In this document: piece after piece, positions 21,712 to 30,295 of the stretch
Layout of the letters: each line of letters starts with the position of its first letter
Numbering within the stretch: the first letter of the stretch is position 1
Origin: a bacterium
GTDB taxonomy: Bacteria; Pseudomonadota; Alphaproteobacteria; Rhodobacterales; Rhodobacteraceae
Length of the DNA: 64,000 nucleotides
NCBI GenBank assembly: GCA_016124195.1
Contig: WGOE01000002.1
Coordinates: 124,001-188,000 of the forward strand
Direction of reading: 5' to 3'
Notes under the pieces: model-generated
What the model saw: only the letters and a program-made list of their open reading frames with translations
Told to the model about the DNA's origin: nothing
Database searches by the model: none
Translations under genes and position numbers: made by a program

Positions 21712-22218
21712 CTAACGCAGCACGTCGATCCGGTCGAGTTGCCAGACGCTGCGGGCAAAAATCGTATCGGTGCGGAAACGGGCGTCCGCGTCATAGGGAT
21801 AAATCACCCAGAGCGGCCCCTTGTCGCGCACTTGCATCGGCGCGCCGTCCATCTCGTAGGCCAGGATCGGCGCTCCGGCCTCGACCTCGCTGGTGGGCAT
21901 CTCGACGACGTAGTCGTTGATCGCATGCATGGCCAGGACCGCGTCCTTGACCTGCAGATAGCGCAGCACAGCGGCCAGCGAAGGGCCGGTGAAGGTATGC
22001 GTGCCCCCGGTCCAGATCGACGTGGTCGAGATCTTGGTCTCGCCCAGGGCGCGCAATTGCGCCACATCGAAGGTGGCCTGGCCATCGGGGTGATCGGACA
22101 GGTCGAGCCCGGTGACCGTCAGCACGACCGGCCCGGCCGGATCCGCCGGGCCGTCGGCCAGGCCGGGGCCAGCCAGAAGTGCCAGGGCGACGGCACTGGA
22201 GAACAGGGCTCGATACAT
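21712..22218 (-). CDS. Periplasmic protein with molybdopterin-oxidoreductase-like fold, partner of the kinase
   Basis: The protein has 168 residues with a signal peptide (residues 1-21, ending GPGLADG). The mature part resembles the sulfite-oxidase/YedY-type fold: FTGPSLAAVLRYLQVKDA, then INDYVVEMPTSEVEA, then PLWVIYPYD. The catalytic cysteine of true sulfite oxidases is not apparent, so it may bind a ligand rather than a cofactor. It precedes the hybrid kinase on the same strand with 49 bases between them, and it is divergent from the NarL-type regulator. A sensory accessory role is inferred from this context. Confidence 0.7.
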   Translation of the reverse strand: MYRALFSSAVALALLAGPGLADGPADPAGPVVLTVTGLDLSDHPDGQATFDVAQLRALGETKISTTSIWTGGTHTFTGPSLAAVLRYLQVKDAVLAMHAINDYVVEMPTSEVEAGAPILAYEMDGAPMQVRDKGPLWVIYPYDADARFRTDTIFARSVWQLDRIDVLR

Positions 22219-22300
22219 GCAGATTTCCGCCGACTGGCGCCATTTTGAGGCGATGCTGACTGCTTTAACAACCGCAGCCCTTGGCCGCGACCGAAATCAC

Positions 22301-22318
22301 CCTATCCCGAAGGATAGG
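22301..22318. promoter_or_regulatory. Dyad in the divergent promoter region of the signalling locus
   Basis: CCTATCC-CGAA-GGATAGG is a perfect 7-bp inverted repeat midway between the divergent starts at 22218 and 22406. It could be the operator of the adjacent NarL-type regulator, or a hairpin in its leader. Confidence 0.35.
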
Positions 22319-22405
22319 CTTCGCGTAGGATCGGGCGTGTCTGATGATTTTCGTCCGGGTCTCGGACCAATGATGTGACGGGTGCGGCCCGAAAGGACGA
22401 TGGGC

Positions 22406-23011
22406 ATGACGCGGATTCTGGTGGCCGATGATCATGATCTGGTGCGCGACACGCTTGCGGCCTATCTGGAGGCCGAGGGCGTGGGAGAGGTCTGTGTCGG
22501 CTCGGACGTGGCCGAAACGCTGGCGTTGATTGGCACGTCCGGCCCCTTCGACCTTGCCTTGCTGGATTACAACATGCCGGGCATGGACGGGCTTGCCGGT
22601 CTGACCCGGGTGATCGAGGCCAATGGCGGGCGTCCGGTGGCGCTGATCTCGGGGTCGATCTCGATCGAACTGGCGGAACAGGCGCTGGAGGCGGGGGCGG
22701 CGGGCTTCGTGCCCAAGACGCTTGGTTCAAAATCGCTGGTGGCGGCGGTGCGCTGCATGATCGGCGGCGAGATCTTTGCACCCCTGACGCTGATCCCCAA
22801 GCCCACGACGGCGGAAGAGGGCCTGTTGTCGGCGCGCGAGCTCGATGTGTTGCGCGGCATCGGGGCGGGCAAGTCGAACAAGGAAATCGCGCGCGATCAT
22901 GACCTGCAGGAAGTGACCGTGAAGCTGCATGTCAAGACGATGAGCCGAAAGCTGGGCGCCAAGAACCGCACCCATGCCGCCATGATCGCCCGCGACCGCA
23001 AGTTGATCTGA
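22406..23011 (+). CDS. NarL/FixJ-type response regulator
   Basis: The transcription factor has 201 residues. The receiver domain has the acid pocket DDHD, the phosphoacceptor in ALLDYNMPGMDG, and Lys in FVPKTLG. The C-terminal LuxR-type HTH (about 138-198) shows LSARELDVLRGIGAGKSNKEIA and the recognition helix VTVKLHVKTMSRKLG. The ATG at 22406 is chosen because AAAGGA lies eight bases upstream, whereas the ATG at 22400 is too close to it. It is probably an output of the neighbouring hybrid kinase, which would give that kinase a second partner besides the sigma-54 regulator. Confidence 0.9.
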   Translation: MTRILVADDHDLVRDTLAAYLEAEGVGEVCVGSDVAETLALIGTSGPFDLALLDYNMPGMDGLAGLTRVIEANGGRPVALISGSISIELAEQALEAGAAGFVPKTLGSKSLVAAVRCMIGGEIFAPLTLIPKPTTAEEGLLSARELDVLRGIGAGKSNKEIARDHDLQEVTVKLHVKTMSRKLGAKNRTHAAMIARDRKLI

Positions 23012-23028
23012 GACGGCTCTGCTGGAAG

Positions 23029-23178
23029 ATGGGCAGATTGCCCATCCTACCCGAGGCACGCCGGACGCCTTCGGCTGGCGCCACAGGGTCTCATACCCTC
23101 CCGACCGCCGGCGGAGGATTTGCGCCGGGATGAAGGTGCGGTGGTGCCTGATTTGGGTAGGATGGGCAATCTGCCCAT
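23029..23178. repeat. 150-bp element with perfect 24-bp inverted ends
   Basis: Bases 23029-23052 are the exact reverse complement of 23155-23178. Each arm is also a small hairpin (TGGGCA and TGCCCA type halves). The interior includes a gene-end module at 23085-23136 (AGGGT/ACCCT stem, then CGGAGGATTTGCGCCGGGAT). It fills the gap between two convergent genes, so it can act as a bidirectional terminator. The long perfect ends also suit a miniature mobile element, but no target duplication is evident. Confidence 0.6.
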
Positions 23179-23189
23179 GCCTCGGCTGG

Positions 23190-25379
23190 TCAGTAGAAGC
23201 TTTGCGGGTCGATGTCGATGGCGAGGCGCAGCTGGTTGGGTTGCTTCAATTGGCCGACCCATGCCGCCAGGGCCGCCTGCAGAGGCGCGGTCTTGTCCGC
23301 CTTGACCAGGAGCCGGACCCGGTGTCTGCCCCTGACCCGAGCGATGGGCGCGGGCGCCGGGCCATAGACCACCGCCCCGATCCGCCTGAGCGGCGCGTCG
23401 CGCCGCGCAAGCTCGGCCCCGAAGTCGAACACCTGCGCGACATCGGGCGACGAGAGGATGATGCCGGCCATCCGGCCATAGGGTGGCACGCCGGCCGCCC
23501 TGCGCGCGGCGGCCTCGGCGGCCCAGAAGGCCTCTTCGTCGCCGCCGAGGATCGCCATGATCACCGGGTGGTCAGGCTGATAGGTTTGCAAGAGGGCGGT
23601 GCCCTGCTTTTCGGCGCGGCCGGCCCGACCGGCGACCTGGCGGATCAGTTGAAAGGTGCGTTCGGCCGCGCGCAGGTCCGACCCTTGCAGGCCAAGATCG
23701 GCGTCGATCACGCCAACCAGTGTCAACAGCGGAAAGTTGTGCCCCTTGGCCACGATCTGGGTGCCGATGATGATGTCGGCCGCGCCCTCGGCGATCTTGG
23801 CGATTTCGTCCTTCAGGGCGCGTGCCGTACTGAAAAGGTCCGACGACAGCACGGCCAACCGCGCCTCGGGAAATCGCGCTGTCACCTCTTCGGCCAGCCG
23901 TTCCACGCCGGGTCCGACCGGCGCCATCCGCCCGGTCACGCCGCAGGCCGGGCAGACCACCGGGATGGGTTTGGTGGCCCCGCATTGATGGCAGACGAGA
24001 CGCTTGAGGAAGCGATGCTCCACCATTCGCGCGTCACAATCGTCGCAACCGATGTGATGGCCGCAGGCCCGGCAGATCGTGACCGGTGCATAGCCCCGCC
24101 GGTTGAGGAACAAAAGGCTCTGTTCTCCCCGTTCGATCCGCGCGGCAATTGCCTGGGCCAGAGGGGCAGAGATGTTGCGGTCGCCCGCGAGCTTCTCTGC
24201 CCGCATGTCGATGGCGTGCATCTGCGGCAGTTGCGCCACGCCGTAGCGGGCGCCAAGGTCGATCCTGGCATATTTGCCCGACTGCGCATTGGCCCAGCTT
24301 TCGAGACTTGGCGTGGCCGAGGACAGGACCACCGGGCAGCCCAGGATCGCGGCGCGCAGCACGGCCATGTCGCGGGCGTGATAAAGGACGCCCTCCTCCT
24401 GTTTGTAGGAGGTGTCGTGTTCTTCATCGACGACGATCAGGCCAAGGTCGCGGAAGGGCAGGAATAGGGCAGAACGCGCGCCCACCACCAGTTGCACGCC
24501 GCCCTCGGCCGTCATCTTCCACAGGCGGCGACGTTCGGTGGCGGTCATGCCAGAGTGCCACTCGCCCGGGCGCGCGCCAAAGCGCTGCTCCACCCGGGCC
24601 AGAAAATCGCCGGTCAGCGAGATCTCGGGCAAGAGCACAAGCGCCTGCTGGCCGCGCCGCAGGGCGGCGGCGACGGCTTCAAGATAGACTTCCGTCTTGC
24701 CCGACCCCGTGACGCCCTTGAGCAGGGTGGTCGAATAGCCGCCCTTTGCCACCGCAAGGTCCAGGGCGGCACCTGCGGCGATCTGGTCGCCGACCAGCCG
24801 CGCCGGCCGCGCCGGATCAAGACCTGGATAGGGCAGGTCGCGCGGCGCCTCTTCCTCGGCCAGCACGCCCAGTTTGACGAGGCCCTTGATCACCGAAGTG
24901 CTGACATCGGCCAGATCCGCCAATTCGGCCAGCGTGACCGGAGAGGTTCCCATCTGGCGCAGCGCCTCGACCACCTTGTGACGCGCATCGGTCAGGCGGT
25001 TCGGCACGGCGCCGGCCAGGCGGTAGGTGCGCTGCATGGCTGGCGGCAGCCCCAGTCCGGGAGCCCGCGTCGCCAGCCTCAGCATGGCAGGCAGCGGCGT
25101 CAGGGTGTAATCCGCGGCGCGCATGAGAAACGTCCGCATCTCGGCCCGCATCGGGGCGGCCAGCAGCACCCGGGACACCGCGCGCAGTTTGGCCAGGTCG
25201 AACGACCCTTCGCCCTTGCCCCAGACCACGCCCAGAACCTTGCGCGGCCCCAGCGGCACCTCGACGAAATCGCCATCGCCGCAACCGCCTTCGGGCGCCA
25301 GATAATCCAGCGCATGGCCGATCGGCTCGCAGGTCAGGACCCCGATCCGCTCTCCCGACGCATAGACCCGCTCGACCAC
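23190..25379 (-). CDS. priA: Primosomal protein N' (replication restart helicase)
   Basis: PriA recognises stalled forks and reloads the replicative helicase. The 729-residue protein has the 3'-end binding domain, Walker A GVTGSGKTEVY, the DEEH box VVDEEHDTSYKQ, zinc-binding cysteine pairs (CRACGHHIGCDDC, CHQCG, CPACG) and the helicase motif QVAGRAGRAEKQG. The GTG at 25379 is chosen because GGAGGG lies five bases upstream. The order priA, DUF484, xerC is shared by related genomes as far as I recall. Confidence 0.95.
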   Translation of the reverse strand: MVERVYASGERIGVLTCEPIGHALDYLAPEGGCGDGDFVEVPLGPRKVLGVVWGKGEGSFDLAKLRAVSRVLLAAPMRAEMRTFLMRAADYTLTPLPAMLRLATRAPGLGLPPAMQRTYRLAGAVPNRLTDARHKVVEALRQMGTSPVTLAELADLADVSTSVIKGLVKLGVLAEEEAPRDLPYPGLDPARPARLVGDQIAAGAALDLAVAKGGYSTTLLKGVTGSGKTEVYLEAVAAALRRGQQALVLLPEISLTGDFLARVEQRFGARPGEWHSGMTATERRRLWKMTAEGGVQLVVGARSALFLPFRDLGLIVVDEEHDTSYKQEEGVLYHARDMAVLRAAILGCPVVLSSATPSLESWANAQSGKYARIDLGARYGVAQLPQMHAIDMRAEKLAGDRNISAPLAQAIAARIERGEQSLLFLNRRGYAPVTICRACGHHIGCDDCDARMVEHRFLKRLVCHQCGATKPIPVVCPACGVTGRMAPVGPGVERLAEEVTARFPEARLAVLSSDLFSTARALKDEIAKIAEGAADIIIGTQIVAKGHNFPLLTLVGVIDADLGLQGSDLRAAERTFQLIRQVAGRAGRAEKQGTALLQTYQPDHPVIMAILGGDEEAFWAAEAAARRAAGVPPYGRMAGIILSSPDVAQVFDFGAELARRDAPLRRIGAVVYGPAPAPIARVRGRHRVRLLVKADKTAPLQAALAAWVGQLKQPNQLRLAIDIDPQSFY

Positions 25380-25751
25380 CTTCGCCCTCCGATCCCCGTG
25401 CGTGACGGGACCTGCGCTTGGCCTACCCTTGGCTTGGACGCGCCGCAAGTCGTCCGCCGCGCCTCGGACGGGCGCTGGAGGGTTTCACACCCTCCAGACC
25501 TCCCGTGGAGTACTGCGGCAAAGAGCAATGGACGGGGTCTTTCTCATTGCTCTTTGCTGCAATACTCTCCGGGGGTCCGGGGGTGGAAAACCCCCGGCGG
25601 CCGGGGCCGGGCGCAACCCGTACCGGCAAGAGCGATCAGGGGACGGTGTGTCCTCGCGGACTCACCGAGACGGAATGCTGATTTGCAGGGGCGACAGGCG
25701 CGGAATTCGGTTATAGTTCAGGCAAAACAATAAGCCGAGGCAGGGCAGCCC
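25380..25751. other. Gene-free divergent region between priA and DUF484, with paired repeat modules
   Basis: This 372-base stretch holds the priA 5' end, a head-to-head pair of gene-end modules (25475-25597, listed separately) and about 150 bases leading to the DUF484 start, including an AT-richer segment (GGTTATAGTTCAGGC, around 25709-25723) that may contain its promoter. I see no gene. Confidence 0.5.
25475..25597. repeat. Head-to-head pair of gene-end modules
   Basis: The left unit (25475-25530) has stem CTGGAGGGT/ACCCTCCAG with loop TTCAC, then CCCGTGGAGTACT and GGCAAAGAGCAATG. The right unit (25545-25597) is inverted: CATTGCTCTTTGCTGC, then AATACTCTCCGGGGG, then stem CCGGGGGT/ACCCCCGG. 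The facing ends (25515-25530 and 25545-25560) pair over 16 bases with one mismatch. The same arrangement is at 62186-62310. Confidence 0.65.
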
Positions 25752-26444
25752 ATGATGATCGACCCCGACACGCGCGACCGGATCCTGGCCGAGCCGGAGG
25801 TGATCCTCGATGACCTCGATGTCATGCAGGCCCTGATCGGGGCCAATGAACGGGCTATGGGATCGAACATCGTCGATCTGCGCGGCATCGCGATGGAGCG
25901 GCTGGAGCAGCGGCTCGATCGGCTGGAAGACACCCACCGCACCGTGATTGCCGCCGCCTATGAAAATCTGGCCGGCACCAATCAGGTGCACCGCGCCGTT
26001 CTGCAACTGCTCGATCCGGTCGATTTCCCGGGCTTTCTGACGGCTCTCAACGCGAGCATCGCGTCGACCCTGCGGGTCGAGAAGGTGCGGCTCGTGCTGG
26101 AAAGCAAGGCCGAGGGCGAAACCGCCATGGGCCTGATGTCGGATGCAATCCACGTCGCTCCGGCCGGCTTCGTGGCGGATTACCTGTCCGGCGGCCGCAA
26201 CACGCCCACGAAGGCGGTGGTTCTGCGTCAGGTCCGGCCCGCCTCGGATGCGATTTACGGCGACCGGTCCGGCTGGATCCGGTCCGAGGCCCTGCTGCGG
26301 CTGGATCTGGGTGCGGGCCGTCTGCCCGGCCTCCTGGCGCTGGGCGCCGAGGACCCGCACCAGTTCAAACCCACCCATGGCACCGATCTTCTGGCCTTTT
26401 TCGCCGGTGTCTTTGAACGGGTCATGCGCAAATGGCTGGGCTGA
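25752..26444 (+). CDS. DUF484 family protein
   Basis: A 230-residue soluble protein with an N-terminal helical region (a probable coiled coil, ERLEQRLDRLEDTHRTVI, about residues 50-67) and a C-terminal GAF-like domain, as in the DUF484 family. No catalytic motif is visible and its biochemical role is unknown. Its 3' end overlaps the xerC start by 13 bases, and this pairing with a Xer recombinase is recurrent in proteobacteria, suggesting a link to chromosome dimer resolution. ATGs at 25752 and 25755 are equally possible starts. Confidence 0.85.
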   Translation: MMIDPDTRDRILAEPEVILDDLDVMQALIGANERAMGSNIVDLRGIAMERLEQRLDRLEDTHRTVIAAAYENLAGTNQVHRAVLQLLDPVDFPGFLTALNASIASTLRVEKVRLVLESKAEGETAMGLMSDAIHVAPAGFVADYLSGGRNTPTKAVVLRQVRPASDAIYGDRSGWIRSEALLRLDLGAGRLPGLLALGAEDPHQFKPTHGTDLLAFFAGVFERVMRKWLG

Positions 26445-27373
26445 GCCGGCAGCCATTCGGGTTTTCGCCCGGGTTGAATGATGCCCTGGCGCGCTGGCTC
26501 GATCATCTGCGCGCGCTCGACGGGGCCTCGGACAAGACGATCGAGGCCTATGGCCGCGATCTGCGCGGGTTTCTGGGCTTTCTGTCGCAGCATCATGGCG
26601 GGGGCGAGGGGGTTCTGGCGCTGGAAACCCTGGCGCAGACCGATCTGCGCGCCTGGATGGCGGCCGAACGGGGACGCGGCCTTTCGGCGCGCTCGCTGGC
26701 GCGGGCGCTGTCGGCGGTGAAGAATTTCCTGGGCTGGCTGGCCGAGCGTCAGGGCTTTGACGCCACCGCCATCCTGTCGGCGCGCGGCCCGAAATACCGG
26801 CGCAAGCTGCCGCGCCCGCTGACGGTGGAGGGGGCGCGCGACGTGATCGGCGAGATCGGCGCCCATGCCGGGCAGGACTGGATAGGCGCGCGCGATGTCG
26901 CGGTGGCAACACTGCTTTACGCCTGCGGGTTGCGCATCTCCGAGGCGCTGGGTCTGACCGGCGCCGACCATCCGCTGCCCGAGGTCATGCGCATTCGCGG
27001 CAAGGGCGACAAGGACCGCCTTGTGCCGGTGCTGCCCTTGGCCCGAGAGGCCGTGGCCGACTATCTGCAGCTGTGCCCCTATCCGGTCGAGCGCAACGCC
27101 CCGCTGTTTCGCGGCGCGCGGGGTGGACCGCTGAACCCAAGGCTGATCGCCAAGGCGATGGAGCAGGCGCGCCTGCGGCTTGGCCTGCCTGCCACGGCGA
27201 CACCGCACGCGCTGCGCCATTCCTTTGCCACCCATCTTCTGGCTGCCGGCGGCGATCTGCGCGCCATCCAGGAGCTTCTGGGCCATGCCTCTTTGTCAAC
27301 GACGCAGGCCTATACGGCCGTCGATGCCACCCGCCTGATGGAGGTCTACGAACAGGCCCACCCGCGCGCCTGA
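26432..27373 (+). CDS. xerC: Site-specific tyrosine recombinase
   Basis: With its XerD partner it resolves chromosome dimers at dif near division. The 313-residue protein has the N-terminal SAM-like core-binding domain and the C-terminal catalytic domain with the full set of residues: Arg in CGLRISEAL, Lys in GKGDKDR, His and Arg in HALRHSFATH, His in GHASLSTTQ and the nucleophile Tyr in AYTAVD. XerC rather than XerD is preferred because of the DUF484 partner. The start overlaps the DUF484 stop, so the pair is coupled. Confidence 0.92.
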   Translation: MAGLSRQPFGFSPGLNDALARWLDHLRALDGASDKTIEAYGRDLRGFLGFLSQHHGGGEGVLALETLAQTDLRAWMAAERGRGLSARSLARALSAVKNFLGWLAERQGFDATAILSARGPKYRRKLPRPLTVEGARDVIGEIGAHAGQDWIGARDVAVATLLYACGLRISEALGLTGADHPLPEVMRIRGKGDKDRLVPVLPLAREAVADYLQLCPYPVERNAPLFRGARGGPLNPRLIAKAMEQARLRLGLPATATPHALRHSFATHLLAAGGDLRAIQELLGHASLSTTQAYTAVDATRLMEVYEQAHPRA

Positions 27374-27512
27374 CCGGCCTCTGCCCGCAACTTGCTGCAA
27401 ATACTGCAAATTATTCCCCGGGCCCGAAGCCGGCTGGTGGCAATTTGTCAACCACGCGGAAGGACTATGCACAGGGCTCCGCATCGGAGTCTCATCCAGA
27501 AGGAAGTACGTC

Positions 27513-28196
27513 ATGATTTCTGCCTTGTCGGGCAGCAGCAATGCGGCGGCGCTGCTCTCCATGTTCTCTCGCCAGAACAATCCGGCCCCACAGACCGAAC
27601 CCGCCCGAACCGCAAACGCCCCGCCCGTGTCGAGGGTGCTGCCGCCCCCTGGAAGCGGCAACGGCACCTCGGCACAATCCATCGTGGCCGCCTTGCTTGA
27701 TGCGCTGTCGGGGGGTGCGCAATCGGCAGGCCAGACGGCCGCTTCCGGTGCGGTGACCGACGGGGATGGCGACTCGGACGGTTCGGCCGCTGCCACGACG
27801 GGCGCGACCGGCACTTCTGCGACCGGGTCGCTTTCGGATCTTTTGACCAAGCTGGTCAGCGCGATCGACACCAACGGCGACGGGCAGATCAGCGCGGACG
27901 AATTGCAAAGCGCCGCGCAGAAGCTGCAGTCGGCCGGTGGCAACGCGTCCACAACCGCGACGCATCATCACCATGGCGGGCATCGACCCGACAATGACGG
28001 CGATGATGGGCCGAGTGCTGCCGCCTCCTCGTCAGCGGGTGGTGCGCAGGCAGCCTCGGGCGCCGGCGACGCGGCCAAATCGCTTTACGATGCGCTGGTC
28101 AATGCCGTGGCCAACGAGGCGCCCGGAGCGACTTCGGTCAGCATTGGCAGCGATGTGGCGCAGAAGTTCCTGTCCGCAATCAAGGTCGCCGCCTGA
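27513..28196 (+). CDS. EF-hand calcium-binding protein with low-complexity linkers
   Basis: The protein has 227 residues. A canonical 12-residue EF-hand loop spans 119-130 (DTNGDGQISADE), and an Asp/Gly cluster DGDGDSDG at 83-90 may form a second, irregular site. A His cluster (151-154 and 157) and a DNDGDDG stretch follow. The rest is Ala/Ser/Gly-rich, with a helical C-terminal domain (about 184-225). No classical signal peptide is clear, although the first 20 residues are mildly hydrophobic. Calcium or other metal sensing is inferred. It has its own AAGGA ribosome site and stands alone between xerC and pcs. Confidence 0.8.
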   Translation: MISALSGSSNAAALLSMFSRQNNPAPQTEPARTANAPPVSRVLPPPGSGNGTSAQSIVAALLDALSGGAQSAGQTAASGAVTDGDGDSDGSAAATTGATGTSATGSLSDLLTKLVSAIDTNGDGQISADELQSAAQKLQSAGGNASTTATHHHHGGHRPDNDGDDGPSAAASSSAGGAQAASGAGDAAKSLYDALVNAVANEAPGATSVSIGSDVAQKFLSAIKVAA

Positions 28197-28207
28197 TTGC
28201 AACCGGC

Positions 28208-28237
28208 CCGCGCCCGTTGCCGTGTGACTGGGCGCGG
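28208..28237. terminator. Hairpin after the EF-hand gene
   Basis: CCGCGCCC (28208-28215) pairs perfectly with GGGCGCGG (28230-28237), 12 bases past the stop codon. There is no U-run, so a Rho-independent function is only likely, not certain. Confidence 0.4.
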
Positions 28238-28339
28238 CCCGGCCCGTAACTCTTCCGGACCGCCGGGCGAGGCGGTGGCGATCCAGACGGCCGCCACCGC
28301 ATGCTTGCAACACCGGGGCATTTCAGCCATCAACGGCGC

Positions 28340-29047
28340 ATGAATATTCGCATCAAAGCCCTTCTGGTTCATCTGCTCACTGCAACGGGATCTGTCCTGT
28401 CGATGCTGGCCATGCTGGCCGCCGTTCAGGGCAAGTGGAGCCTGATGTTCCTGTGGCTCGTGGTGGCGCTGATCGTGGACGGGGTTGATGGTCCCCTGGC
28501 CCGGCGTTATGACACCAAGAAGAACTGGCCGCTTTACGACGGCATCCTGATGGATCTGATCGTCGACTACCTGACCTATGTCTTCATCCCGGCCTATGCG
28601 CTGTTCACCAAGGGGATGCTGCCGGTCTGGACCGGGGGAATCGCTGTGATGGTGATCATCTACGGGTCGGTCATCTATTTTTCAGACACCCGGATGAAGA
28701 CCAAGGACAAGAGCTTTTCCGGCTTCCCGGCCTGCTGGAACATGGTCGTTCTGGTGCTTTTCGCGGTCGATCCGCCGCAGGCCGTGGTTCTGGCCACGGT
28801 CGTGGCGCTGACGGTGGCGATGTTCCTCAACCTCAAGTTCATCCATCCGACGCGGACGCCGCGCTGGCACAGGCTCAACCTCGCGATGGCGATCGTCTGG
28901 CTGGCCTGCGCGGCGCAGGCGGCCTGGGTCGATTTCAACGAGGGGGTCGTGGCGCATTGGGGGCTGATCCTGTCGTCGCTGTATCTGATCCTGGCCGGGA
29001 TCGCGCAGCAGCTGTTCCCCGAACGCACGACCGACAGAATCACCTGA
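28340..29047 (+). CDS. pcs: Phosphatidylcholine synthase
   Basis: This inner-membrane CDP-alcohol phosphotransferase condenses CDP-diacylglycerol with choline to phosphatidylcholine. The protein has 235 residues and about eight hydrophobic helices. The catalytic motif is VDGVDGPLARRYD, then 12 residues after AR, then G-x3-D-x3-D (GILMDLIVD), the spacing I recall for Pcs. The start at MNIRIKALLVHLLTA matches the family N-terminus; an upstream ATG at 28301 would add 13 residues. Phosphatidylcholine points to an alphaproteobacterium living with choline supply. Confidence 0.92.
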   Translation: MNIRIKALLVHLLTATGSVLSMLAMLAAVQGKWSLMFLWLVVALIVDGVDGPLARRYDTKKNWPLYDGILMDLIVDYLTYVFIPAYALFTKGMLPVWTGGIAVMVIIYGSVIYFSDTRMKTKDKSFSGFPACWNMVVLVLFAVDPPQAVVLATVVALTVAMFLNLKFIHPTRTPRWHRLNLAMAIVWLACAAQAAWVDFNEGVVAHWGLILSSLYLILAGIAQQLFPERTTDRIT

Positions 29048-29062
29048 CCGGGTCGGCGGGCC

Positions 29063-30295
29063 TCAGATCCGGGGCAGATCCGCGATCTGGCGCGACAGGC
29101 TGGCCGACAAGGGATAGGCGGTCGCCTGCAGCGCGTGGTAGATGTCGGGCTTGCCCTGAAACTGCAGCGCTACGGGCTGGCCCTGGGCATTCAGTTCGGG
29201 GAACCAGCCGCCCCGGGCGTGGTCGATCAGGGCCTGATCGGCAAAGCTCCAGGTGCGGCGATACCAGGCCTCACAGGTCTCGGTCGGATCCAGCTTTTGC
29301 AGGCTGGCCAGCGCGCCGATGGCCTCGGTGACCGGCCACCAATAGCGGTCCGGAATGGCAACGCGGCCCGCACGATCAAGCGTATAGGCAAAGCCGCCCT
29401 CGGGCAGCCAGGCATCCGCCAGCGCCTGTTCGATCAGGCGGCGGGCGCGCAAGGGTGCGTCGTCCTGCGGGCGGCCGGACAGGTCCCAGAACTGCAACAA
29501 GAGCCGCCCGAGTTCGAAAGAATGGCCGGGCGTGGTGCCGGCCGGGCGGAACATGGGGTTGCCGGCATAGTCAGGGTCGACTCGCCAGTTTTCGGTGTAA
29601 TGTTCCGGCAGGCGCCAGCCGTTCTGCGGCGCCATGCGGGCGGTGAAGAAATCCAGCACGCGGCCAGCCCGGTTCAGCCAGAATGCCGCGCCGGTTGCCT
29701 CATAGGCGGCAAGCATGGCCTCGACCGAGTGCATGTTGGCGTTCATGCCGCGATAGGTGGAAAACGGCGTCCAGTCGCGGGCGAACTCGTCCCGGTGCAG
29801 GCCCGCGGCCTCGTCCCAGAAATGCCGGTCGATCACCTCGGAGACATCGGCCAGCAGGCGGTCGGCATCGGGATGGCCGGCCAGCTTCGCGCTGGAGGCG
29901 GCCAGAAGGACAAAGACATGGCCATAGGCCAGCTTTGTGCCGTCCTTGATGCCGGTTTCATCGACCGACCACAGATAGCCGCCCTGCACGGTGTCGCGAT
30001 GTTGCGACCACAGGAAGGCCATGCCGGCGTCGATCATCCGGTCGGACCCGGGATGCCCCATCGCGCGGCCGATCACATGGGAATGGACCATGCGCGTCGT
30101 GATGTGCAGCTCCTGGCCCGCGCGCGGCAGCGGCGTGCCGTCGAGGTCCAGCACGTCAAACCCGCCGTCCGGGCGCAGCGAGGCGTCAAAGAAGGCCAGT
30201 TGCCGCCCCGCCTCGGCGCGCAACCAGGCGCGGTGGACCGGATCGTTCAGCCAAAGGCCCTGGGCGTTCGAAGAGGCGAGTGCGGCTTTCGTCAT
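29063..30295 (-). CDS. AGE-family sugar isomerase/epimerase
   Basis: The 410-residue (alpha/alpha)6-barrel protein belongs to the N-acyl-glucosamine 2-epimerase family. Its closest functional types are the aldose-ketose isomerases of the mannose isomerase and YihS group. Likely active-site histidines occur in NANMHSVEAML, PGHSFELGRLL and DIYHALQATAYPL. Substrate (mannose, fructose, sulfoquinovose or other) cannot be decided. The start at MTKAALASSNAQG is chosen because upstream residues are not family-like. It is divergent from the flavin monooxygenase and convergent with pcs. Confidence 0.85.
   Translation of the reverse strand: MTKAALASSNAQGLWLNDPVHRAWLRAEAGRQLAFFDASLRPDGGFDVLDLDGTPLPRAGQELHITTRMVHSHVIGRAMGHPGSDRMIDAGMAFLWSQHRDTVQGGYLWSVDETGIKDGTKLAYGHVFVLLAASSAKLAGHPDADRLLADVSEVIDRHFWDEAAGLHRDEFARDWTPFSTYRGMNANMHSVEAMLAAYEATGAAFWLNRAGRVLDFFTARMAPQNGWRLPEHYTENWRVDPDYAGNPMFRPAGTTPGHSFELGRLLLQFWDLSGRPQDDAPLRARRLIEQALADAWLPEGGFAYTLDRAGRVAIPDRYWWPVTEAIGALASLQKLDPTETCEAWYRRTWSFADQALIDHARGGWFPELNAQGQPVALQFQGKPDIYHALQATAYPLSASLSRQIADLPRI

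Noticed and set aside
26432-27373. Integrase of a mobile island
   Set aside because: The tyrosine recombinase is a chromosomal XerC by size and DUF484 partner, with no tRNA or att repeats nearby.
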